From CAXTTV01 sp964247295 (GTDB lineage: Bacteria > Chloroflexota > Ktedonobacteria > Ktedonobacterales > Ktedonobacteraceae), in the NCBI GenBank assembly GCA_964247295.1, contig CAXTTV010000107.1:1-16773 (forward strand): a stretch of DNA of 16,773 nt. Reading direction: 5' to 3'. A program made the position numbers and the translations under genes. The notes beneath the pieces are model-generated. The model saw only the letters and a list, made by a program, of their open reading frames with translations. It did not search any database and was not told the DNA's origin. Below, one piece after another: positions 1 through 5,375 of this stretch (positions are counted from its first letter, which is position 1; each line of letters begins with the position of its first letter).

Positions 1-4
1 TAGG

Positions 5-44
5 TGACATTTTCAGTGAACAGAAAGGATGACATTTTCAGTGA
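5..44. repeat. Two direct repeats, likely end of an insertion sequence
   Basis: The 15-base word TGACATTTTCAGTGA occurs at 5-19 and again at 30-44, so the repeat period is 25 bases. A partial third copy (TGACAT) follows at 49-54. Short direct repeats stacked at an element end are known from IS21-type elements, whose transposase binds several copies near each terminus. The assignment to an IS end is inference, because no transposase gene is inside the window and the element would extend to the left. They could also be tandem binding sites for a regulator. Confidence 0.4.
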
Positions 45-69
45 GCCTTGACATCCTTAAATAAAAGTC

Positions 70-99
70 TTGACTGTAGCATACGTTGCTATCTACAAT
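70..99 (+). promoter_or_regulatory. Sigma70-like promoter with an operator-like dyad in its spacer
   Basis: TTGACT (70-75) and TACAAT (94-99) are separated by 18 bases, close to the housekeeping consensus. The dyad TAGCA-TACGT-TGCTA (77-91) fills almost the whole spacer, the usual place for a repressor to block polymerase. The promoter points toward the gene at 439 and the gal genes, which would give a leader of more than 300 bases. It may instead be an outward promoter near the IS-like end. Confidence 0.4.
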
Positions 100-438
100 G
101 AGGGAAGACAAAAATGTAAAGAAGATCGATCCTCCTGGTAGGAGCAGAGTATGAGGCTTAAAGAGCGTATTGAGAAATACACATAGTGTGGACAGACATC
201 TTTTGAGCAGAACGAACTCATCCAAACGTGGGTTATTTATCATTTGGAAATCATAGGAAGGTGTGATGGGCCCGTTCCCTTCGGCGGATAAATTGTCGGG
301 CTCGGGAATGTACCATTAAAGCCACAGGAGAGGGCCTTAAGATGGGGTAGGTATGATGGTTGCTGAGGCTGTGTTGTATACTGATGGAAAAAGTGGCGGT
401 CTGCTTGCCGCTACTCAGGTTGTTTGGTGGAGTGATCT
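100..438. other. Long leader or intergenic stretch, no recognised gene
   Basis: This stretch lies between the candidate promoter and the first gene. It is AT-rich up to about 260 and then becomes GC-richer. CCCGTTCCC (269-277) and the GGGCTCGGGAA segment ending near 307 could pair into a leader structure, but I recognise no riboswitch family. From 353 a short reading frame opens that looks more coding-like than the rest (see the 353-508 entry). Nothing else here can be supported. Confidence 0.4.
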
Positions 439-508
439 GTGTTTGCGGAAGAATTCCTGGTTGTCGATGGCGACTCGCCTCTATGGGGGGCTTTGGGCCC
501 TCTCCTGA
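353..508 (+). CDS. Possible short upstream ORF (51 codons) or frameshifted gene start
   Basis: A frame opening with ATG ATG at 353, after a G-rich GGGGTAGG, runs 51 codons to TGA at 506-508. Its beginning (MMVAEAVLYTDGKSGGLLAA) has plausible codon use and composition. It overlaps the first 70 bases of the 439-999 gene in a different frame. It could be a leader peptide coupled to that gene, the true N-terminus of that gene displaced by a frameshift, or chance. I recognise no family. Confidence 0.2.
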   Translation: MMVAEAVLYTDGKSGGLLAATQVVWWSDLCLRKNSWLSMATRLYGGLWALS

Positions 509-999
509 ATGTTGCGCTTCGGCTGGATCAGTCAGACGGGTCTATGATCTGGCATGGCTGGCGCAAGTCCCCGATTGAGCGATTCCTCGGCCAACTTCCT
601 TCTCCTTGTAGCTTGCTGGTTTGCGTCTGGGAGCCGACTTCTATCGATGAGGAGATCGGTTCTGAGCGGCTGGTGCTGGGGGCTCTTTGTGAGGTTGTGA
701 ATGCCGAGGTACGAACGGTCAGGTCGGTGCAGGCCCTGTTCGCGGAGGGGACGCGTTCTATAGTGGAGATGGAGCCGGGGATCAGCGATGCGATGGAGCT
801 GATGCGGCTGGCAAAACGAGAGGTTGCTCCTGTAGCCTGGGGCCTTTTTACCGATAAGCGGACCTGGGATGAGTGGCTTCTAACTGAGATCTCTGGTGAG
901 CCCCCATCTCCGGTAGATAAAGAGGATCTGCTGGCATCCCTTGCCCGTCAGGGCCGGTGCGTGCTACTGGGTTCTGAAGTCTCCAATAATCATGCGTAA
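439..999 (+). CDS. Hypothetical protein, first gene of the gal operon
   Basis: I do not recognise this 186-residue protein. It starts at a GTG with GGAG six bases upstream, and an in-frame TGA at 433-435 rules out a longer N-terminus in this frame. It is acidic and rich in Trp, Leu and Glu. It has no membrane segment, signal peptide or Cys/His metal cluster, so a soluble cytoplasmic protein is likely. The middle (about residues 55-125) alternates short strands and helices, with no catalytic motif I can name. It lies 78 bases upstream of galT on the same strand, so co-transcription with the galactose genes is likely. A role in galactose metabolism is only guilt by association. The overlapping frame at 353-508 may mean its N-terminus is longer in relatives. 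Confidence 0.6.
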   Translation: MFAEEFLVVDGDSPLWGALGPLLNVALRLDQSDGSMIWHGWRKSPIERFLGQLPSPCSLLVCVWEPTSIDEEIGSERLVLGALCEVVNAEVRTVRSVQALFAEGTRSIVEMEPGISDAMELMRLAKREVAPVAWGLFTDKRTWDEWLLTEISGEPPSPVDKEDLLASLARQGRCVLLGSEVSNNHA

Positions 1000-1039
1000 C
1001 GATATTTTTCCTTTTTTGAGAATAGATACAGAAAAAGCT

Positions 1040-1055
1040 GCCTATGTGAATAGGC
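1040..1055 (+). other. Small hairpin before galT
   Basis: GCCTAT-GTGA-ATAGGC forms a 6-bp stem with a four-base loop. It lies between the hypothetical gene and the galT ribosome binding site (AGATAGGA, ending about five bases before the ATG). It has no T-run, so it is not a convincing terminator. It may affect mRNA processing or galT translation, or be chance. Confidence 0.2.
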
Positions 1056-1077
1056 GACAGGCTGAGATAGGACGTAT

Positions 1078-1989
1078 ATGCAGACGAATACACCGCTTGT
1101 CTGGAACCCGATTACACGCGAGTATCTGGTGAATGCTCCCCATCGGATGAACAGGCGCGAAGGCACAAATGAATGCCCTTTTTGCGCCGATATTACCAGT
1201 GGGAAGGTTGGCCCCGATACTCAGGTCTGGCTGCATCCCAACGATTTTCCTCCGGTGCAACCTCCAGTCGGTGAGGCCTATGTGGTTATTTACAACCGCG
1301 AGCACAATCGCCGGTTTACGCAACTGACGGTGGATGAGGTGAGCGCGGTTACCCATCTCTGGCGCGACCTTTACAACGATCTCTCTTCACGCTATCCGGC
1401 GATTATGATTTTTGAGAATAGTGGAGAGGCAATCGGTCAGACGCAGTATCATCCCCACGGTCAGACGTATGGGATCTCGAAGCTGCCCCCGGTGTTGGAG
1501 CGAGAGCTGGAGACCGTGGTGATTGAGGATGAGGCGGGTCGGGGCTGTCCTTTCTGTCAGCAGCGGCAGGAGTTGGCAGAGAAAAACTATAAGGTGAGCG
1601 AGGCCGGGACCTGGGAGGCATTTCTGCCGCCATATGTTCGCTATCCTTATGAGACGCACCTGTATGCGCGGCGGCATATCGCGAACTTGAGTCTGGCGAA
1701 TGCAGAGGAACTGCGTGATCTGGCTGCGATGCTGCTGCTAGTGATCCGTGGCTATGATAATCTTTATGATGGTCAGATGGCTCCGATGCCGTACCTAATG
1801 GGCATTCATCAGCTTGCCGATGAGCGATACCATATGCATGTAGAGATCCTCCCAATCGGGCGCGCGCCTGGCAAGTTGAAGTTCGCGGCCTCGTCAGAGT
1901 CGCTCTGGCGCTTGTGGACGAACGACTCTGATCCGCTTGCCAAAGCAAAGGAGCTGCGCGAGGCGATAGAAAAGGTTCAACGCTCATGA
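1078..1989 (+). CDS. galT: Galactose-1-phosphate uridylyltransferase
   Basis: Second Leloir step: it transfers UMP from UDP-glucose to galactose-1-phosphate, giving UDP-galactose and glucose-1-phosphate in the cytoplasm. The protein has 303 residues. The signature HPHGQ lies at 125-129, with His127 the expected covalently uridylylated nucleophile. Cys33 and Cys36 (CPFC) match the N-terminal zinc pair, and a second CPFC lies at 157-160. HMHVE (252-256) and His244 match the C-terminal His cluster. At 303 residues it is shorter than the E. coli enzyme (about 348), and the paired CPFC layout differs from it, as I would expect of the compact bacterial GalT subgroup. Start: ATG with AGATAGGA just upstream. 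The stop overlaps the galK start as ATGA, which implies translational coupling. Family assignment is secure from the active-site motif. Confidence 0.95.
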   Translation: MQTNTPLVWNPITREYLVNAPHRMNRREGTNECPFCADITSGKVGPDTQVWLHPNDFPPVQPPVGEAYVVIYNREHNRRFTQLTVDEVSAVTHLWRDLYNDLSSRYPAIMIFENSGEAIGQTQYHPHGQTYGISKLPPVLERELETVVIEDEAGRGCPFCQQRQELAEKNYKVSEAGTWEAFLPPYVRYPYETHLYARRHIANLSLANAEELRDLAAMLLLVIRGYDNLYDGQMAPMPYLMGIHQLADERYHMHVEILPIGRAPGKLKFAASSESLWRLWTNDSDPLAKAKELREAIEKVQRS

Positions 1990-3272
1990 AGCAGCAGGAA
2001 TTTCCCGAGGCCGCCCGTGAAGGGCTGAAAAGTTTCGCCACCTTTTTCAAAGATGATAGCGATGTCTATAGCGGTCCATTGGGCTCTGCCTGGGCCCCTG
2101 GTCGCGTTAATATCATTGGCGAGCACACCGACTATAACGATGGATTTGTGCTGCCCTGTGCCGTGGACCGCGTCTCCTCCTTCTCGGGTCGGGCGCGCAA
2201 GGATGCCGTCGTCCGCCTCTGGTCCACACATTTTGATGAATATGCCCAGTTTGATCTTGAAGATCTGCCACAATCCTTCGATGAGCAGCGCGATCACGTG
2301 CCAAAGTGGGCGCGCTATGTGCTGGGCGTCGCCTCGCTTTTGAAAAAGGAGGGAGCTCCTTTGACGGGATTCGACGCCGTACTCGCGGGAGATGTACCGC
2401 TGGGAGGTGGGATGAGCTCCTCGGCGGCTTTAGAGGTGGCGACGGCCTACGCCTTGGCTTTTTTCTCTGGAGGTGGTTTCTCGATTGGCGAGGAGAACGC
2501 GACATTTAAGCCAATGGAGATCGCGGCCCTCTGCCAGCACGCCGAGCATATCGCCTCCGGTGTGCGCTGCGGCATTTTAGATCAGGCGGCCTCATGCCTG
2601 GGGCGTCCCGACCACGCCGTCCTGCTGGATTGTCGGTCAATGGAGTACCGCTACATTCCCTTTGATACCACTGATGTGAGTCTGGTAGTGATTGATACAA
2701 ATGTCCGCCACGATCTCTCGACTACAGACTATAACGAGCGGCGCGAACAGTGCGAGGAGGCTACAAAGCTGCTGGGCGAGGTTCTCTCGAAGGAAGAGGG
2801 CGTGGATGCCAGCATGATCGTGGCGTTGCGCGATATCACCCTGGGGCAATTCAATCGCTATAAGGATCGGCTTCCGGAGATTTTGCGCAAGCGCGCGGGT
2901 TATGTGATCTCTGAGGACGAGCGTGTGATGCAGGCAGTAAAATGTTTGGAGCAATCACGCTTCGAGCAACTGGGACAATTGATGTGGCGGACACATGATG
3001 GTTTGCGGGACGATTATGAAGTGAGTATCAAAGAGTTGGATGTGTTGGTCGAGATCGCCCGGACCGTTCCAGGTGTACTGGGAGGCCGGATGATGGGTGG
3101 TGGCTTTGGGGGGTGCACCGTGAACCTGGTCAATAATGATGCGCGTGAGGATCTACGTCGGGCTGTTGAGGCTCAGTATTCTTCACGAATTGGAAAGCAG
3201 CCCTCCGTTGAGTTAGGATTGGCGGCGGCTGGTCCCGGTTTTGCCACCCTAGATCTTTCTTCTGGGGTATAA
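1986..3272 (+). CDS. galK: Galactokinase (GHMP kinase)
   Basis: Phosphorylates alpha-D-galactose with ATP to galactose-1-phosphate, the substrate of the upstream GalT. It has 428 residues, somewhat longer than the E. coli enzyme (about 382). The galactokinase signature GRVNIIGEHTDYNDG lies at 39-53, and the ATP-binding GHMP motif (LGGGMSSSAA) at about 139-148. CGILDQAAS (195-203) carries the expected catalytic Asp199. The C-terminal GHMP motif GGRMMGGGFGG is at 366-376. An insertion of about 10-15 residues (around 160-175) and a long segment around 258-290 account for part of the extra length. The ATG overlaps the galT stop by four bases. No clear intrinsic terminator follows. Confidence 0.95.
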   Translation: MKQQEFPEAAREGLKSFATFFKDDSDVYSGPLGSAWAPGRVNIIGEHTDYNDGFVLPCAVDRVSSFSGRARKDAVVRLWSTHFDEYAQFDLEDLPQSFDEQRDHVPKWARYVLGVASLLKKEGAPLTGFDAVLAGDVPLGGGMSSSAALEVATAYALAFFSGGGFSIGEENATFKPMEIAALCQHAEHIASGVRCGILDQAASCLGRPDHAVLLDCRSMEYRYIPFDTTDVSLVVIDTNVRHDLSTTDYNERREQCEEATKLLGEVLSKEEGVDASMIVALRDITLGQFNRYKDRLPEILRKRAGYVISEDERVMQAVKCLEQSRFEQLGQLMWRTHDGLRDDYEVSIKELDVLVEIARTVPGVLGGRMMGGGFGGCTVNLVNNDAREDLRRAVEAQYSSRIGKQPSVELGLAAAGPGFATLDLSSGV

Positions 3273-3329
3273 GCTATAAGCTATACTAAAGATGCTCATG
3301 ATCGTGTTGGGAAATTCCTATGGAGGATC

Positions 3330-3640
3330 TAAGAGCAACCAGGCATCGTAAGGTAGTCGCTTGCGACTGCGCTGGTAAATTCCAACGAGTGGGTCGAATG
3401 GGGTAGATCGGGTCGCGTGCGGACCCGTGGGAACCCGACGATCTGGGGTGTGCCATAGTTGAGAAAGTTGCTACTCCTCTTCCGATCCCCGGTTCTGCTT
3501 CCCATGAGTCTCTTGTGCAGAGCGGGAAGAAATTGGTCTGGCAACGCGGTCTTTCCCCGTCTCCACAGGCCCACGCGTGGCCCGATCTACCGGCGATGGC
3601 GAGGAGGGAATTTCCTAGCAGAGTCTCTAATGTTCTAACC
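3330..3640 (-). mobile_element. Possible decayed 3' end of an IS200/IS605 TnpB element
   Basis: The 404 bases between galK and the next gene hold no intact gene. On the minus strand an open frame with no start can be read from about 3630 down to 3280. It includes GRSGHAWACGDGERP and, further on, SWEAEPG. This resembles the variable tail after the last zinc-finger half of TnpB proteins (a Cys-Gly-Asp/Glu step followed by an EAG-like end), but no RuvC residues are present. Beyond it the same strand has GC-rich pairing segments (CGGGTTCCCACGGG, GGGTC-GACCC), where TnpB elements carry their guide RNA scaffold. The match is from memory of family style and is weak. Other options are unrelated structured intergenic DNA or a different transposon relic. 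Confidence 0.25.
3355..3368. other. Perfect 6-bp inverted repeat
   Basis: AGTCGC-TT-GCGACT lies about 80 bases after galK. The two-base gap is too tight for a normal RNA loop unless the inner pairs open, and no T-run follows. It could be a protein-binding dyad or part of the structured segment described for the TnpB-like relic. Confidence 0.3.
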
Positions 3641-3643
3641 AGG

Positions 3644-3649
3644 TATAAT
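3644..3649 (+). promoter_or_regulatory. TATAAT -10 element before the aminopeptidase gene
   Basis: A consensus TATAAT lies 27 bases before the ATG at 3677, giving a short leader that contains the ribosome binding site GAAGGGAG (about 3664-3671). The expected -35 position (around 3621-3626, GAGTCT) has no match, so the promoter may be weak or activator-dependent. Confidence 0.35.
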
Positions 3650-3676
3650 CCGGGTTAATGGCTGAAGGGAGCATCA

Positions 3677-4504
3677 ATGAAGCTGTATATATCGACAGAT
3701 TTTGAGGGGACCAGTGGGATAGTGGCCTGGGAACAGGCGATCCCAGGTAATGAGGAGTACGAGCGTGGGCTGCGGCTGGTAACCAGTGAGGTGAACGCCG
3801 TGATAGAAGGTGCCTTAGAGGCTGGCGCGGAAGAGTTTGTTGTGAACGATAGCCATTATCTGATGCGCAATCTCCGACCCGATGATCTTGCTGGGGAGGC
3901 GACCTTAATCTCTGGCGCTTACAAGCCTCTTTATATGATGCAGGGGTTGGATGCCTCCTTCGATGGTATTTGTTTTGTGAGCTATCATGGTTCGGTCGGT
4001 TCAGAGAATGCTGTTCTTTCGCACACGTATAGTCCGGGATCGATCAGCGAGGTACGTTTGAATGGTCAGACTGTGGGAGAGTCGGGTCTGAATGCTCTTG
4101 TAGCTGCTCATTATGGCGTGCCTATTATTCTGGTGAGCGGTGATGCTGTAACATTACGTGAGGCTCAGGGGCTGGCTTCCGAGGCTGAGATGGTTCAGGC
4201 TAAGGAATCGATCAGCCGTTTCTCCGCCGCGAACCTGCATCCTAGCGTAGTTTGTCGATCACTCTGTGAAGCCACTAGCCGGGCGGTTAAGCGAATTGGG
4301 CAGATGTCTCCGCCGCCATTTCAATTGCCAGTTCGGATGGAGATCACGTTTCTGTTCGCCGATATGGCAGAGATGGCGCTCTGGATTCGCGATGTGGAGC
4401 GGGTGGGTCCTCGTACTGTCGCGCTGACGAATGATAATCTGCTGGATCTGTATCGGGCTTTCGTGACAATACTGACTCTGGTAAAAACCTTACGAGATCG
4501 CTAA
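3677..4504 (+). CDS. M55 family zinc D-aminopeptidase (DppA-like)
   Basis: Expected to remove N-terminal D-amino acids such as D-Ala from short peptides, for example cell-wall-derived D-Ala-D-Ala or D-Ala-Gly. The B. subtilis family type is DppA. The 275-residue length matches DppA (274). The metal ligands known from DppA line up: Asp8 and Glu10 (TDFEGTSG), His60 (NDSH), His104 (SYHG) and Glu135 (VGESGLNA). His116 (LSHTY) matches the proposed catalytic His. No signal peptide is seen, so it should be cytoplasmic. Start: ATG with GAAGGGAG six bases upstream. The gene appears monocistronic, between the galK-side gap and a strong hairpin. No peptide transporter is nearby, unlike the dpp operon of Bacillus, so a link to peptide uptake cannot be shown. 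Confidence 0.9.
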   Translation: MKLYISTDFEGTSGIVAWEQAIPGNEEYERGLRLVTSEVNAVIEGALEAGAEEFVVNDSHYLMRNLRPDDLAGEATLISGAYKPLYMMQGLDASFDGICFVSYHGSVGSENAVLSHTYSPGSISEVRLNGQTVGESGLNALVAAHYGVPIILVSGDAVTLREAQGLASEAEMVQAKESISRFSAANLHPSVVCRSLCEATSRAVKRIGQMSPPPFQLPVRMEITFLFADMAEMALWIRDVERVGPRTVALTNDNLLDLYRAFVTILTLVKTLRDR

Positions 4505-4522
4505 GAACAATGTATCGAGTGG

Positions 4523-4550
4523 GCCCGAAGATACACAGTGATCTTCGGGC
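4523..4550. terminator. Hairpin between convergent genes
   Basis: GCCCGAAGAT-(8)-ATCTTCGGGC forms a perfect 10-bp stem 18 bases after the aminopeptidase stop and 11 bases beyond the stop of the leftward gene. On the plus strand it is followed by TTGCTATAATCTT, only partly T-rich. It probably ends transcription from the left, and may act in both directions. Confidence 0.6.
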
Positions 4551-4561
4551 TTGCTATAATC

Positions 4562-4984
4562 TTAGCTTTCGGAAGCGGATATGGCGGGGACTGAATGTTC
4601 CTCCACATGAACTCGTCCGGTTGGTTCCTGTTCAATCTCACTTGCCATCTGGGCGATCGTTTCCAATCGTTGTTCAAAGGCACGCAGATCTTGCTGAAGC
4701 GAACGGAGTTCAAGCTGTAGCCTGCTGTATTGGTGATCGAGATGAAGGGTGGGGGCTGTTGAGGCCGTGTGAGTAGGAGATTGCGAAGAAAGAAGTTTCC
4801 GAGATGTATCTTGCTCTTCACCCTTGTCTCTTGGTTGCTCATACACCTGCCGCTGTGCTCTCTTTGATCTTTGTAGGTTTTCAGATCTGGCTTTATCTTG
4901 TGCTTCCATGCGTATCAGGATTGTCAGTCCGACAACCGCGATGAGCGCGACAAGAACCAGGCCACCGATAATTAAAATATTCAC
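4562..4984 (-). CDS. Small membrane-anchored coiled-coil protein
   Basis: A 140-residue protein of no family I recognise. Residues 3-25 form one strongly hydrophobic helix (ILIIGGLVLVALIAVVGLTI), followed by Arg and charged residues, so the C-terminal part is probably cytoplasmic (N-out, single pass). Residues 27-80 are polar and low in complexity (Gln, Arg, Ser, Thr). Residues 85-118 show a heptad-like Leu/Gln/Glu pattern (HQYSRLQLELRSLQQDLRAF) that predicts a coiled coil. The tail is acidic. The start is GTG with GAGGAG about six bases upstream. It lies downstream of the pseudokinase gene on the same strand, but a T-run terminator separates them, so it likely has its own promoter. A scaffold or envelope role is plausible but unproven. 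Confidence 0.7.
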   Translation of the reverse strand: MNILIIGGLVLVALIAVVGLTILIRMEAQDKARSENLQRSKRAQRQVYEQPRDKGEEQDTSRKLLSSQSPTHTASTAPTLHLDHQYSRLQLELRSLQQDLRAFEQRLETIAQMASEIEQEPTGRVHVEEHSVPAISASES

Positions 4985-5012
4985 AATACGTTACTCCTCA
5001 ATAAATAGAAGG

Positions 5013-5044
5013 GGGAGCGTTATGGATTCTCTGGTAACGCTCCC
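5013..5044 (-). other. Strong hairpin in the leader of the small membrane protein gene
   Basis: GGGAGCGTTA-(12)-TAACGCTCCC pairs over 10 bases, about 30 bases before the GTG start at 4984. In transcript orientation it is followed by CCTTCTATTTATTGAGGAG, so a moderately T-rich stretch runs directly into the ribosome binding site. That arrangement would suit an attenuator or translation-control hairpin. It could also be a second terminator for readthrough from the pseudokinase gene. Confidence 0.4.
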
Positions 5045-5315
5045 GGTGTCATTTTAGATAATTATTCAAAACAATGAGCTGGAGCATGCTCCTCTTCCGC
5101 GATCTGACTTTCGGACTCCTTTATCAAGCACATATTGCTATAGTATATGATCAGAATCAATGGGTTGCACTCAGAGTTTATGAATTAGCCCGTAACCTGG
5201 AAAACAGGACAGACCAGTACACTAGATAACTATAGCTAAGATGATAAGAACGTGTCAATAGTTATAAGTAAGATGCTGATGTATTGCTAATAGAGTAGTT
5301 CTACCGCTATTCTGT
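5045..5315. other. AT-rich intergenic stretch with a 12-base palindrome
   Basis: No gene is visible on either strand. A perfect palindrome GGAGCATGCTCC sits at 5081-5092 and could be a regulator site or small hairpin. The AT-rich TATAGTATATGAT (around 5140-5152) could supply a leftward -10 element for the small membrane protein gene, but no -35 partner at normal spacing is evident. The rest shows no repeat or RNA family I recognise. Confidence 0.35.
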
Positions 5316-5341
5316 AAAAAAGGGGCGTCAACAGACGCCCC
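5316..5341 (-). terminator. Rho-independent terminator of the pseudokinase gene
   Basis: Read on the minus strand: GGGGCGTC-TGTT-GACGCCCC followed directly by six T. This is an 8-bp GC-rich stem with a tetraloop, 34 bases past the TAA of the pseudokinase-FHA gene. It is the clearest intrinsic terminator in the window. Confidence 0.9.
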
Positions 5342-5375
5342 TGAAAGATACATGTGTTACAAGTATAGACAATGC

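Noticed and set aside
13..243. 76-codon minus-strand frame at the left edge
   Set aside because: It runs into the IS-like repeats, has no ribosome binding site, and reads as an arbitrary hydrophobic/Cys mix.
1403..2050. 215-codon minus-strand frame
   Set aside because: Lies opposite galT and the start of galK, which have clear active-site motifs; its Ser/Arg/Pro/Ala-rich content is typical of a shadow frame.
3329..3574. 81-codon minus-strand frame as a standalone gene
   Set aside because: No ribosome binding site and no protein-like pattern; a neighbouring frame on the same strand gives the more suggestive TnpB-like tail.
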